DNA from: Ilex aquifolium
Taxonomy: Eukaryota > Streptophyta > Magnoliopsida > Aquifoliales > Aquifoliaceae
Direction: 5' to 3'
Assembly: GCA_951799425.1 (NCBI GenBank)
Contig: OX637409.1
Coordinates: 14,764,960 to 14,828,959, forward strand
Length of the DNA stretch: 64,000 nt
The translations under genes were made by a program, and so were the position numbers. Shown here piece by piece: positions 33,645-46,509 of this stretch (position 1 is the stretch's first letter; every line of letters starts with the position of its first letter). Under the pieces are notes generated by a model. The model worked only from the letters and a program-made list of their open reading frames with translations. It searched no databases and had not been told where the DNA came from.

Positions 33645-34985
33645 TCTATATGTAATGCATTGTGTCTCTTTAGAAACCCTTCTGTTTCACCAATTCAAGT
33701 ATTGTTGCCTCTCTCTTTCTTCGCTGCAAAACCATCAGGCTACTTCAAGGGGTTTGGCTTCCATGATTTGGTGATTGAATCTTCAGCTTTTTCTTTTTGG
33801 TGACATTTTTATCTTGCAATCTATGCAGTTGTGTGTGTGTGTGTGTGCGTGGTGTGAATTATAGGAATTGTTGTTGTTTAGGACATTAATTTTGATGTTT
33901 GACTCAAGTGGCTTTGATAGTGGTAGTACTACTCTCACTCAGAATATTCTAAATGAGGAGATGAGAAGACCTTGCAATATCTTCTAAAGGATGCCTTAGA
34001 TATCTCAAAATGCGAAGTTAGTGTTATCCTTTTTTGATTCTACTGTGATAGCTTCGTTGAGGGGACTTAAGCCTCCGAGCTTAGTTTCAAATGAAATGAT
34101 AAGTCCGAGCAGCTCCAAAGATCGAATCTTTCTGGAATTTGGTTATCCAGCGAAGGTAAGAATTTCATGAAAGAGTTATTCTCAAGTAAAACTTTCATGT
34201 CATATTGGTCAATGTTCAGACTTTATATTATATGTTATAATTATAGCATAGAAGACAAACGCTTTATAATTAACTGTCGATGGTGATGAGAAGTTAAAAA
34301 AATTGATATCTAAGGTTTATAAAACTTGGGTTTGTGTTAGTGCGAGGGTCTAAAATTGAGGTTTGATCAAAGAAATTAAGAGTTGTCTGTTGGGATTGCT
34401 TTCAAGCTAAAAAAAAAAAAACCTATGTCTAAGTAGCGCACCACATAGGCAGTTAGCACTGATTATGTATCAGATTAGATGCCTAACTCCTGTCAAAATT
34501 ATATGCACAGAATTAGCTTTCATGTAGTTATCTATAACTACATTTCCTCCAAGACTTGATATTTCATTTTATTAGTAAAATTTTTTGATTAACTAAATTC
34601 ATAAATAATGATTGTATCACTTAGTAGAAGCTAGAAGCACTCCGGCACAAACTGATCTTCTGACATGTGCAAGTTCTATTTAGCTTGCAACTCTGTTGTT
34701 CGTACTTTTTGCAGGACTCTCCTTACAAGAGGTGCCAGTAGTCTGATATCAAACTAAAATGGATAATATACAGTGAATTGCTTCTCAGGTGTTCAACCTT
34801 TGATTACTTAACACAACTATTATAGCATGTACTATGAGCATGTCATATTGGAGAGATATACATATAGCTTTTAGGTGGCTCATCTTGATGTAGTCAAGAT
34901 GTTGGCATCATTGGCTTGAGCCATTGGTAGCACCCAACTCCATAATTTATGTTTTTCCTCCTAACTATTTATTATTGCCTCTCAT
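33645..34985. other. AT-rich DNA around a candidate exon
   Basis: Apart from the exon at 34052-34155 and a GT microsatellite near 33828-33848, no feature is supported. A pyrimidine tract and AG at 33666 could be an acceptor, and one at 34719 (TTTTGCAG followed by DSPYKRCQ and a stop) could be an alternative terminal exon. Neither is convincing. Confidence 0.3.
34052..34155 (+). CDS. Candidate internal exon of an unrecognised gene
   Basis: The segment is bounded by an AG acceptor (TGATAG|CT) and a strong donor (AAG|GTAAG). It encodes SLRGLKPPSLVSNEMI followed by SPSSSKDRIFLEFGYPAK, with no stop and plant-like codon use in a stretch where other frames close quickly. I do not recognise the protein family. 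The exon ends in phase 0, compatible with the next candidate exon at 37207. It could belong to a real gene with transposon-filled introns or be a captured gene fragment. Confidence 0.45.
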
Positions 34986-35309
34986 GAGTGATAATTTAGA
35001 TCAAAGTAAAAGAAAGAAAGAAAGAAACTAGAAGAAAGAAATATTATTGAAGCATAACTAGCTAAAGGAAAAATACATATAAGAGGTCTTTATATAGTAG
35101 GGCAAAAGAAAAACAAACAGACTAAGCTAGGGCAACATAAAATAAAAGAAATGACTAAACTACCCCTAAGTCTAAATATAATAACTATTCTAACACCCTC
35201 CCTCAAACTCATGATGTGGTAGCATAAAATATCAAGAGTTTGCTAAGAAGAAAACGCAAGCGAGTGATAGGATGCGACTTTGTGAAGAAATCTGCTAGTT
35301 GCATAGTAA

Positions 35310-35636
35310 TCAAAAGAAAGCGGAGGAAGATAAATCAACAGTAGAGGCAGCAACTTCTGGAACATGGAGCTCCTCCAACACATACAGTCCTCCCTTTCTA
35401 CGGCCTGTCCCAATCAGCTTGTTGATTTCCCAAGTATTCTTTAAGTCAACATATTTCTCGACCTTAGGATCAGTTGGAGCTGACGAATCACCACTAACAT
35501 AACTCCACATTTCCTTATCCAATAAGAAATTTTTCATAACATAAGCCAAATATACATAGTTCTCACCTTTTTTTCTGACACTGATAGCCTGAAGAGAATT
35601 AGAATTTCCACTAGCCGTAGTACCCAAATCAAGCAA
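35310..35636 (-). pseudogene. Copia gag fused by deletion to the gag-pre-integrase segment
   Basis: The minus-strand frame has a copia gag start region: VMKNFLLDKEMWSYVSGDSS, then DLKNTWE. It jumps directly to INKLIGTGRRKGGLYVLEEL, which is the start of the gag-pre-integrase domain. Everything between (most of gag, the zinc knuckle and protease) is missing, and integrase, RT and RNase H are also absent. The join is in frame, but the product would lack all catalytic functions. Confidence 0.75.
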
Positions 35637-35712
35637 TCCAAAGCAAATATTAAAGTAAACAAATAGCCCAAGTATTCTGAGCCTACACTCAACAAATTAA
35701 GGCCCAAATAGC

Positions 35713-36150
35713 AATGAGAGGTCCAACAGAAAACCAAAACCCAACAAAAACCACCAGCAACAATGCCCAACAAAACAAAGCCCAACAAAGAAAAGAAGAA
35801 AAGCCAAACCAGCAGCCCAAGAGAAGCCCAAATCGGCAACAGCCCAAATCAACAAACTCAAAGGATTGGGGTTGTCCAACAAAAACCACCAGCAATAATG
35901 CCCAACAAAACAAAGTCCAACAAAGAGAAGAAGAAAAGCCAAACCAACAGCCCAACATAGAGAAGTCCAAATCGGCACCAGCCTAAATCAACAAACCCAA
36001 AGGATTGGGGTTGTCCAACAAAAACCACCAGCAATAATGCCCAGCAAAATAAAGCCCAACAAAGAGAAGAAGAAATGCCAAACCAATAGCCCAACAGAGA
36101 GAAGCCCAAAATCAGACAAAGAGAAGAAGAAAAGCCAAACTAATAGCCCC
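35713..36150. repeat. Three copies of a roughly 135-bp repeat in the copia leader
   Basis: CCAACAAAAACCACCAGCAA recurs near 35742, 35877 and 36015, with AAAGCCAAACCAACAGCCC-type linkers. The array lies between the primer-binding site and the gag scrap of the minus-strand copia element. Open frames on both strands in this block are by-products of the repeat. Confidence 0.75.
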
Positions 36151-36342
36151 AACCAGCAGTAGCCAAAATCAACAAACCCTAGTAATTAGGATTTCTTACC
36201 TTGCAACGCTAGTTCAGCAAGGAATACCCAACAACGAGAAGAACCAGCAGAAGAGAAGAGGCAGTCAACGCCAAACAATCCAAAGTTCGTCACAAATCAA
36301 CTCAACAACTTTGCAAATTAAATACCCATAACAGTCGAATTC

Positions 36343-36488
36343 GGCACTGTTCACAACGTGTGAACAGTAACATCAGTACTGTTCACAGCACGTAAACAGT
36401 AACTTCAGTACTATTCACAGTGCGTGAACAGTAATTTCGGCACTGTTCACAGCTCGTGACCAGTATTTTCGGCGCTGTTCACAGTCCT
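36343..36488. repeat. Roughly 32-bp tandem repeats with GAACAGT/ACTGTTC inverted pairs
   Basis: ACTGTTCAC recurs at about 36346, 36378, 36411 and 36443, with a degenerate copy at 36476. Each is paired with a reverse-complement GTGAACAGT, so each unit can form a small hairpin. It lies just inside the primer-binding site of the copia element. Confidence 0.7.
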
Positions 36489-37206
36489 TAGAACCACAAA
36501 AAATTAGCAATCCTAATCCAAGAATATATTCTTTCTCCAATTAAATTACTGTGGTGCTACAATATATTTTGGATCGAAACCATGCTCTGATACCATGATA
36601 ATTTAGATCAAAGAAAAAAGAAAGAAAGAAACTAGAAGAAAGAAATATTATTGAGACATAACTAGCCAGAACAAAACTTAAAGGAAAACTACATATAAGA
36701 GGTCTGTATATAGTAGGGCAAAAGGAAAACAAACAGACTAAGCTAGGGTAACATAAAAGAAAAGAAATGACTAAACTACCCCTAAGTCTAAATATAATAA
36801 CTATTCTAACAATTTGTACTTTATGTAGCAAGGTAATTTGTCCTCTCTACTGGCTTTATAGCAATTGTTGTTTGCCTTACTTTCATTTTTCTGACCATAT
36901 TTAACAACTAGAAAGCATACTAATCACTTTACTTCCAAAGGTTAGATGTAACAACATTTCAAAGTTTTATCTGTGCATGTGTTGATATTGCATTGCATCA
37001 CATATCCAAGGAACCGTTGGTTTGTTCAAACATGTCATAGGTTAGATAGCAAACCTGTCTATCCATTTTAAAGATTCTAGCTTAGAATTGAGAAAAGGTC
37101 TTTGGAATATAAAGCAAATTGTGGAGGCTTATCAAAGTTTTTGTTAGATATTTGATTTATACTTACAGTTTGTAAATATAAAAATTGTTATAATTTTCTG
37201 TTAAAG

Positions 37207-37431
37207 GTCTATTCAACAACCTATTACAATGATGCTGATAGTTCTACCTTTTTTCCTAGAGAGACCATGTACGATAGCTGCTTGAGGTATGTTCTTTCTC
37301 TTCTAATTTATGTGTTTGCGATTCAACCATTGTCCCATTACATAACAAGATTTAGTTTATTGTGTGCTTTAACTTCCTCTAGATCTCTTCTGATGGAAGT
37401 AGAAATCATCTTGTTGGTCTTTGCTGTATAA
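37207..37431 (+). CDS. Candidate last two exons of the unrecognised gene
   Basis: Exon one is 37207-37286, between AAAG and the donor AG|GTATGT. It encodes VYSTTYYNDADSSTFF then PRETMYDSCL and ends in phase 2. Exon two starts at 37383 after a pyrimidine tract and TCTAG. It completes an Arg codon and reads SLLMEVEIILLVFAV to a TAA at 37429-37431. Junction phases are consistent with each other and with the exon at 34052-34155. The encoded residues are not recognisable, and the second exon is short, so it is the less certain one. Confidence 0.4.
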   Translation, partial: VYSTTYYNDADSSTFFPRETMYDSCLRYVLSLLIYVFAIQPLSHYITRFSLLCALTSSRSLLMEVEIILLVFAV

Positions 37432-38439
37432 TGCCAACTCTAATTCTGTGAACACATTTTTTATTTTAACTTATGGCTTGTCCAATTGATGAAAAGTTCA
37501 GAAAATTAATGATAATGGGAAGCTTATCACAGTGTCAGCTCCACTCCACATGGTTGTGGGATTCAAAATTTTCTTTTTGCACTTGAGTTTCTAGGAATTA
37601 AATTGAGTTGTTTCGTGGAAGACTCAACACTGAATAATCTCTTTCCTTCTTCCACTGTCATACCAGGTTTGATTTATTTCATTTTGTTCGGTGGGGTCCT
37701 TTTTTAGGTTAGTAGTTCATATTTGAAAAATAGTGGTCCTATGTTGTCTATTTCATTTCATGTTATACCCTTCCTCTCAAGTAATAGGGAAAATATTTGC
37801 ATGTACCTGTACCCGTACCACATATCAAAGTGACCCACGATCTAGGTAACATTGGTTAAAACACAGCCCAAACAATTAGAGATTGTGGTTTTTGCTTTGT
37901 GCATGTTCGGTTAATAGGATGTGAAGGGCATGACCTTTTTAGTGCCTTCATTTTTGTGTGAACGCTAAACAATGTAAACCATCTTACGCTTTATACCTAG
38001 AACATGAGATTTGATACACAAAATGATTCAAGTACGAGAAACGTGTGCACATGAATCATGAACTTCACACATGATTTTTTTGAGGGAAAACTTTTCTTTA
38101 CTTTTTTGCATGTTATCAAAATGTGCAAAGACTTGGAATAAAAAGAGAATATTTGATTGTTATGCTGTTGAAAATCCAAATTGGATACCACATAGAAGCC
38201 TTGTGTCAGGTTGATCTATAAAACGAATTTTGAAGGTGAGTTGCTGAGCCTAGACATGAAAGGCATTCATTTAGAACTGTGTTAGGGAGTGTTGATCCAA
38301 GTAAAATTGTACTAAAGGTAGGTTATGGTGAGTTTTCACATGTACTAACACTAAAATGATAAGGAGACTTTTTTTTTTCCCAAAGAAAATACTACATGTG
38401 TAAAATATATTCATTCTATACTCAAATGGTTCACAGGTT

Positions 38440-38468
38440 CACGTGCAACGCACGTGTGTATCAACTAA
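38440..38468 (+). mobile_element. Helitron-like 3' terminus (plus strand)
   Basis: A perfect 7-bp stem CACGTGC/GCACGTG with loop AAC (38440-38456) is followed by eight bases and CTAA (38465-38468), then T. This fits the Helitron hairpin plus CTRR rule with insertion before T. It is related to the minus-strand terminus at 7455-7483. A possible 5' end is TC at 26717 (preceded by A), which would make the candidate exons cargo, but that link is unproven. Confidence 0.5.
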
Positions 38469-41400
38469 TGAGTAGTAGAAGTCTCAATGTGTGTGGTTGG
38501 TTCTCAAATGGGTTATGCTAATTTCTTAATTTTGAGACCTGTTGTGAAAATTTCCCGAGTTTGATGTGAGTTTTGAGGATTTTGGTTACTGTGGTGTGAT
38601 AGTGAGACTTTTAGTAGCCTTTTTGGGTATAAAGATAAATTGTATGTACAGGTTAAAATTTTTTTAGGGTCCCACTTTTAGGTCAAATTTTTTTTAAAAT
38701 ATATTGAGAGTTTAACTTTTTGTCCAATGAATTTTTGTTACTAATTGTTGTTTTGTTTTTAGTTACTCAGCGTCTTTAGGCACAGGCATAAGATCAATTG
38801 CACCAATCATCTTAATTTGTTTCAATTTTGCTTGGATTTTAGACTTTTATTGTAACAATTTTTATATGTGAATTGATATGGATGTTAATTAAATGTGTGC
38901 ATTTGGAATTGCGGGTTTGATTTGATCAAATGTCTTCAGGCATAGGTTTTGTTCAATTTTTTTTTTTTTTAAAAAGTTATTGTCGCGATTTGATATAGTA
39001 TGCTTAATTTTAGGCATTTGGATCCGTATCGACAATAGATGCACCTCTTGACCAGAGAATTAGTGACTCATTATAATTTAATTATTGTTTATGATGATTT
39101 GTGACTAATTACAATTTAGTTGTTTGTTGTTAAGAGTTTTGATGATGGGGTTAAGATATTTTCATGCTTGAATTGGATGTGGATACTATGGTTAATGTAA
39201 ATTGACATGCCTTCACTTATAGTCCCACCGGTTACACATTTTTTTATTTTTGTGTTTTTTTAATTTGTCTGCTATTTTTTTAATTTTCTTTTTTACACTT
39301 TGTTTATGGATTGGGACGCTTATAGTCCCATTGGTTACCCATCTCTTGCAATTAGGTATGGTTGTATTTGAAAGCATCATTTAGCAAAAGGTCTTTTGAT
39401 AATAGGTGCTCTTTGTAATTTATGAAGTTTTATTATTCCATAGAGACTTGAGCCAATTTTCTAGGCTCGCTCATTTTTTTTACATACATAATGACTTATG
39501 CATATGTTCAAGGTTACATTAATAGTATGTTTTCTGTTTTTTTTTTCTGGGTCCTATCTTATTGTTAACTATATTTGTTGCTACAGTTAGTTCTAACCAA
39601 TTGAGTTGCAATAACTTGGTGAATGAGTATACTTCTCAGGTCCATATGCAGTATTAATTTTAAGTTGATAGGATATTTTATGTGTTTCGTTTTCTTTATT
39701 TATGGGTGAATGCCAAAACATTGGAACAGGGAGTTTTGGCTTTTCTTCTATTAAAAAAAATGTATTTTATTCTATCCTTTCTCTTACTAATTTATTTTTA
39801 GATAATTTTGTTTCTGATTATGGCTGGAATTTTGTTTTTAATGAATCTTACATTTTTTTTTAAAAAAAACACACATTTTTTTAATGGATAGGTCTGAAAT
39901 TTTAGTTTTTCTTACAAGATGGTTAATATAGGGTTGTTTACTGATATGTTATTTCCATGGTATAGGTTTTGATATAATGTGAGAATGCTAAGGATAATCT
40001 AATAAAAGAAACTAATTGACAGGTTTGAAATTTTGTCATCACTACACACATTTTGGCTGATATTTTGATTCAATTTCATTGTGGTTTGTACCCATTTGTA
40101 TCAGCAGGCCAGTACCCTCTGAAAAGAATGGTAGGTAATGCCACAATGGAAAAAATTTTTAGAAAAAGAAAATCATGGTGTTGTTGTAGGTCTTTTTACT
40201 AATTGCAAATTTTTTTATGGTTTTAGATTTGAATTCATCATATTCATATGACATTCTATTTTTTAGAATTGCAAACTCTGACTATTTAGATGATTGTAAG
40301 GAGTTGATATATTTACTTATCATTATAAATTTCAATATAGCTATATGGTGTTTTTGAGCTGAGTGTTGTTTATTTATTGTAGGAGCAGATGGTAAGAGCG
40401 ATGATAGAGCTAATGCTATATGATTGAAGCATTCGGGCACAAAAACATCGTCGAATGAGTAAGATAGTAATGGAATGATTTTTCTTTTTCTAGACCATCA
40501 TTAATGATATGATTGAATGTGTCTAATTATTTGAAACACTAATGGTTATTTGATTAGCACATGACCATAGTTTGGTTATTGAGAGAGAATTGATAAAAAT
40601 GGACTTTAATTTTTTGGTTTGGGAGTATAGGATAATGTGTGATTTGTTGAATTTGGTCTTCATTTTAAACTGTGTTTTAAACTTTCTTTGCTCACAAATC
40701 TTGACACATAGTTGACTTAATTTTAGTAGGTTGTGTTATACGTTACCATCATAGTTATTTGTTTTGAATTGCTATTTCTTTTCACTTTTTTTTTTCTAAT
40801 CTTAGTTGGTGTGGGATGAAAAGTTGGAATGTTCAATGTGAATTGGGTATATGGATACATGGGTGAATGTTTTTTTTTCTTTGGGATTTTTTTGTCATGC
40901 TTTTAGGTGTTGTTCTGAAATCAATAGGTGCGAATACATGGTAAATTAATTGTGCTTCCTGTTTACTAACTCTTACATCTTTATTACCATGTTTGGTGCT
41001 ATGAAAACACATATTTATAGTTTTATGTTGGTTGCATTCCAAATTACCTAAACTTTTGATGTTATGGATCAAAGTATGTTTTTCCAATGTAAAATCAGTA
41101 GGGTTCCAAGAAGTGATTAAGCACCATTATTGTGAAGGGGCGTTTGTGATTGATTTCGGTCAAAGGGTTATTGGTGTGGTCTCTTTTTCTTGAACTGACT
41201 GGTGTGGTCACTTGAGAGGCCTTTTTTTAATAAGAAGTGAGTCTCTTTTAAAGTTGTGGTTTACAAATATCTTTAACATGTTATTGACGAGAATTAGGGT
41301 TGCCTGATTGTGTACAGAGTTAGGTCAAAGGGTTCTTGCTTGACTCCTCCTTTAAACTCTCACTTTCTTTACTAGTATAATTTCCTTCATCACCCTCAGA

Positions 41401-43439
41401 CCCAGTATTGTCTTCTCACCTTAATCCAACTTCATAAATTTCAAATACTTCATCATTCATCGCATTAAACCTTGAATCACGCTATGAAAACTTGACTTAA
41501 CATGCACATACGAAATCTGTTGATTTTGTTGTTGTGACCTTTACGTTTGATTTTAGTTATAGTAAATTATTATTTATTGCGCAATTTTGGTATTTAAAGT
41601 AGCTTAATACTGAAATTATATAACTCTTCACTTGACAAATTTTAATGTGAAGCTGTTTTAAGTGATGTTATATTTTTGCTAAAATTATTTAATTAATTAT
41701 AAATTTGATCATACAGGTGTTGATAGTGTACAAAATGCTATGGGACCGGAGCTTAAACTGTCATAAAAGTCTTTTTTTTTTTTTTCTGTGAATCTCCAAG
41801 GGAAAATTAGTACATGATTTCATGGGGAAGTAAGCTTCCTTTGACGTTAATGACTTGAAATTAATTGTTTATTTAGGTTTTTCAAGATGCATATAAACTA
41901 CAATTTCCCTAAAAATAGTTTTTGATGTGTGAGTAATATGTGTCCGACTTTTATTATTATGCTATAAATGTTATTTTGGTTTGGATTTGCGTAGTGACTA
42001 AAATATGATATTGTTTTTAAATTAGGTTGAGTAATGTAATCTCGAGATTGATTACGCAGTGGTTGGTGTTGGACAGTGATGTAATTGATGTTACTCTAGA
42101 CATGTTGAGATTTCCCTAAGTTCCTATTTTTAGAGGAAATTTTACTACAATTTTTTTTAAAAATAGCAGGGGTTAAATTTCTTTAATTAAAACAAATTAA
42201 GGAAAAATTATTTCAAATCGAATGACTTGCATTTACTTTGTTTGTTCCGTATTTAGTATGGTGAACAAATTATACATGATTATGATGATATATTTGGTTT
42301 GATGTGTGTTTATAGTTTTTTTGGTGGTTGAGTATGGAATGCTGATTTTGAGAAAAATAGAATTGAATTGTAGTGGTATGATAATTGTTATGTATGATTG
42401 TCAGTTCTGTAGACATGTTGATATTTTCATGAACTTCTATTTTAAGAGAATTTTTTCGAAAGTTTTGAAAAATAGTGGGGCCTAGATTGATTTTAATTTT
42501 TTTAATTAATGCAAATGAAGTAAAAATTATTACAAATTGACAATTTGATTTAGGCTTTTAATGCTTTTAGGTAATGTAGTATTTTTCATTACTAGTATAT
42601 ACTATAAAGTAGTATATTAAATTTTTTCTAAATATACTTGACTAATTCCTAATTACCGTAAAGTTCCAAATATGATTAAAATATTAATAATTATTTTTAT
42701 TTTTATTCTATGAATTATAAATGGAATCTTAATCAAATGAATTTAAAAAAATTTCTCTTTCAAACATTATTAAAAATCACTCTCAATCACAAAATTTTCA
42801 AAAAAAAATCGAACTCTAACTATTTTTTATTCTTTTTTCTTATAATTAGAACAACAGATCTTAGAAACATACAAAAGTTTCATAATTATATAATAAAGTA
42901 TGAGCGATGAAAAAAAAAAGTTTGATAAATTTAAGATGATATTTAATTTAGGTACACATATACTTAACACTTTTTATTAATCTTTGTATACGAAAACTAT
43001 TCACATGCAACACACATAGTACATTGTTAGTCAATCAAATGTTTCAATCCATATATCATTAATTAGTTTCAAATTCAGATTAAATTTGAACCAAATTCAA
43101 TTGATTGGCATGTCTCATGCAAATAATCAAATTTTATTTTAAATTTTTTGGAACATAACAATCATAATTTCGAGTATAGAAAAATACATAAAATATAATT
43201 TGGGTAGCTCTTTGACTAAAATTTCGGTAAACATTTAGTCAAGGGTTATCTAAATTATTTTTTACTCATATTTAAGTATTATATAACAAGTTTATCTATA
43301 TAATAAAGTACAATACAATTCAAATTTCAAAAGATAAACAAAATGACTTTTCCTTTTCGCAGTTGAGATCTCTTTAAATTTTACTTTAAAATTAATCCGA
43401 TAACAAATATTAACACCCAAAATTTAATAGGAAAAATAG

Positions 43440-44525
43440 GGCCCTAAGGGTGTGTTTAGGGTGACTTTTTAAAAGTGATTCTAATAACTACATTAAAAAA
43501 AAAAAAGTAGTGTTTGGAACCGTCCCACCACCAACACTACCACCAGCACCGCCACCCCACCAGCATTACCACCACTGCCCCACCACCACCACCATCACCA
43601 CTACCACCACCATCATCACCACTGCTGCTGCCACCTTACCACCACCACTACCATCACCTCTGCCACAACAACCACCACCACCACCCCACTATCACCACTG
43701 TCTCTGTCACCACCATTATCGCCACCCCCACTACTATTGCCACCCCACCACCACCATCCCTACTACTGCCACCCCACCACCACCATCATCACCACTATCC
43801 CTACTACCCCCCACCCCAATCACTATCTCTACTACCGCCACCCCGCCACCACCACCGTCATCCTTACTACTGTATCCCCACCACCACCGTCGTTATCGCC
43901 ACCTTACCACCACTGTTGTCGTCCCATCATCACCCCTACCACCCCCCCCACTGCCCCACGACCATCACCACCGCTGCCGCTACCCCCACCACCACCATCG
44001 TCATCTCATTCTTATATTTATTACCTCTACCACCATCATCTCACTACCATCGTCGCCACCCATCACCACCCTTCACCACCCACCACACCTACCACCACCG
44101 CTATTTGTCACCACCCATCACACTGTCATCCAAAAAACATCCGTCGTCGCCCACTACCACCATGATCACTGCCCCACCACCACAATCCACCACTGCCACC
44201 ACCATCGTCATCGCCCCACCACCACGACTGGCAACAACAATCACCATTGCCTACCACTACCCACACCCACCACCACTTCCGTCATCACTCATGGTTGTCA
44301 CTACTACCATCACTATTGCCACCCATGACTGCCACTCACCACAACCTTCATCGTCTCCTACCACCACCACTGCCGCCCACCACCTCTCACCCCCACTACA
44401 ACCGGCGCTTAAATTCATTTCTCTCTCCTTTATGTTTGTGATTTAATTTCGGGTGTGAATACAAATATATTTATTGTTGACCATTTTTTTATTACTCTGT
44501 GCCTTCAGATGCATGCAATAACTAG
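43440..44525 (+). mobile_element. Helitron-like copy with CCA-type repeats, copy 1
   Basis: CCACCACC/CCATCACC-type microsatellite fills 43520-44400. A tail shared with copy 2 follows (TTTATGTTTGTGATTT ... GTGTGAATACAAATAT), then a degenerate hairpin region and CTAG (44522-44525) followed by T. The 5' boundary is unknown; 43440 is a guess based on the change in composition. Frames of 140-310 codons across it reflect the repeat only. Confidence 0.45.
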
Positions 44526-44529
44526 TAAT

Positions 44530-45815
44530 AAAAATTATTAACAGTCTAGATGTTGTCTGCTTGAAGGATCACATATAAATATATTCAATACTTTAGGAAC
44601 TAAAATGGTACAATTGAAATATTGGAGACCAAAATAAAACAAACTTTATACTTTGAAAATCTCTAGTACAATTAACCTCATTTAAATCAATCACAATTAA
44701 TTTTAATTAATAAAGTTAAAAATACATAAACATACAATTTATATTTTCATGACAAGAGTAAAAAAACTAGAACAAAATATAATACCGATGAATGGAGTTT
44801 AGAATTTCATTTGAATAAATTATGTGTATAATAGAATTTAAATAATAATTTTTTTGGGAGAGAAGTATGATTAAGTGAGTTTTTTTTTTTGGTTTGACAG
44901 TTTAGGTCATCCTAGGGAGAGATAACAGTTCGTCCTGCTACCACTTGAAATCTTAAGTCAAGATGGAATGGGATGTTTGAAAGGCATGTTTGGAATGTTG
45001 ATGCTTTGTTTAGAATGAAATCATGGAGTATTATCACGTATTTGAGCCTCAGATTTCTGTTATAAACAACATAAATAATTAGCTATTTTTTTTTTCCTCT
45101 CACTATCTGGCAATCGGGGTGTCACTGAGGGGGATGATTTCATAATTTTAGATCTTATTACTTTTTCAGGTTGTGTGAAGAATTTCTAATTACGACAGTC
45201 TTTACCAGAATACGGGCTAACTGTTATTCTGTTACGATTGAATTTGCCAGTATTTATATTTGGTGTTGAGATAGTTTCCTCAAGGGAAAAGGACCAAAAT
45301 TCCCCACAATTATTCCGTTTAGCTTGCTCGTTACTTCTGGGAAATATTCAGAATTTCATATTGAAGAAGTAAGTGCTGAGTAGTCTTATTCCCATTTTGG
45401 AGATTGGTACTTGGGGATTTTGAAATACATCATTAACATTAGATCAAAATTACTGTAAGAGCTAAAATTTCAATCAAATCATCCAACAAAGCTTATGAAA
45501 AATTTCACGTAATTCTTCTGTCAAAATGTATGTGAAACACGGATACTTCGTTAAGGTCAACGTATCCGTATCGGATACGATACTCGTCGGATACTCGATG
45601 ATACATATTTGATACACACCAAACGTATTCAATAATAAATAAAATATATGGATACTTTGCGAATACTGCTATATGTAGAGAAATATGTGTAATTTTTAAT
45701 TTTAATCTTTACCCATTCCTTTTGATTTCACATACAATGCAATACATTAACAAAAAATTATGACTTGGAAGACACATGAGCGTTTTTCAAATGTTATCCA
45801 TTATCACATGTCCAA
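44530..45815. other. AT-rich spacer, no supported gene
   Basis: I see no gene. A dense cluster of GTATCC/GGATAC words near 45565-45605 forms overlapping palindromes and looks like a small repeat relic. Confidence 0.4.
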
Positions 45816-46509
45816 AATTATTCACCACCGCCACCACCACCACCATCCCCACCCCCACAGCCCCACCACCATCATTATCGTCACCCTACCATACCCACCA
45901 CCCCACCACCATCACTCGCTACCCTACCATACCCACCACCACCGCCGCCGCCGCAGCCACCACCATCACCACTTCCATTGCCTTACCACTGCCCACCACT
46001 ACAACTACCACCACCACCCCACCATTATCACTACCACTATCACCACCATTCCACCACCGCCCCACCACCACCACTGTTGCACCTTACCATCATCACCACC
46101 GTTGTCGCACCTTACCACCACCGCTACTGTCCCACCATCACCCCTACCACCCCCATCGCCACACCACCACCACCACCACCACCACGACCATCACAACTAC
46201 CACCACTGTCGCCACTGCCCCACCTTCACCCCCACCCCACCCCACCCTCACTGCCCCACCGTCACTATGGTCACCCACCACCGATTGCTACCATCGTCGT
46301 CTATGGCCACCACCCACCACCATCGTCATCTTATTCTTATATTTATTATCATTATAACCATCATCTCACTACCACTGTCGCCCACCGTCAGCACCCATCA
46401 CCACCAGCCACTGTCACCTACCCCACCTCACCTACCATCACCAACCACCATCACCTGTCATCGCCCACCACTGCAGCCACCCACTGTCACCTACCCCCAC
46501 CACGCTTAC

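Larger units (their letters stand above)
34989..36811 (-). mobile_element. Deleted Ty1/copia element, minus strand
   Basis: Direct repeats 34989-35195 (3' LTR) and 36596-36811 (5' LTR) start TGTTAGAATAG and end ATTATCA on the minus strand. A primer-binding site TGGTATCAGAGC (36595-36584) directly follows the 5' LTR, and a polypurine tract GAGTTTGAGGGAGGG (35210-35196) precedes the 3' LTR. Only 1.4 kb lies between them: a tandem-repeat leader and a fused gag/pre-integrase scrap. No flanking target duplication was found (ATGAG versus ATTTG). Confidence 0.85.
36812..43439. other. AT-rich DNA with candidate terminal exons and a Helitron-like end
   Basis: No intact gene or complete element is seen in these 6.6 kb. 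Supported items are the two candidate exons at 37207-37431 and the Helitron-like terminus at 38440-38468. A degenerate relative of that terminus, lacking a clean CTRR end, is near 43006-43031. Long poly-T tracts are frequent. Confidence 0.4.

Noticed and set aside
34712-34745. Terminal exon DSPYKRCQ following the exon at 34052
   Set aside because: The acceptor is good and the phase fits, but the segment is only eight codons before a stop and cannot be told from chance; the 37207 exon is preferred.
43510-44446. Long His/Pro/Thr-rich open frames in three phases
   Set aside because: All three frames are open because the DNA is a CCA/CCATCA-type simple repeat; composition explains them. The same holds for 45760-46556.
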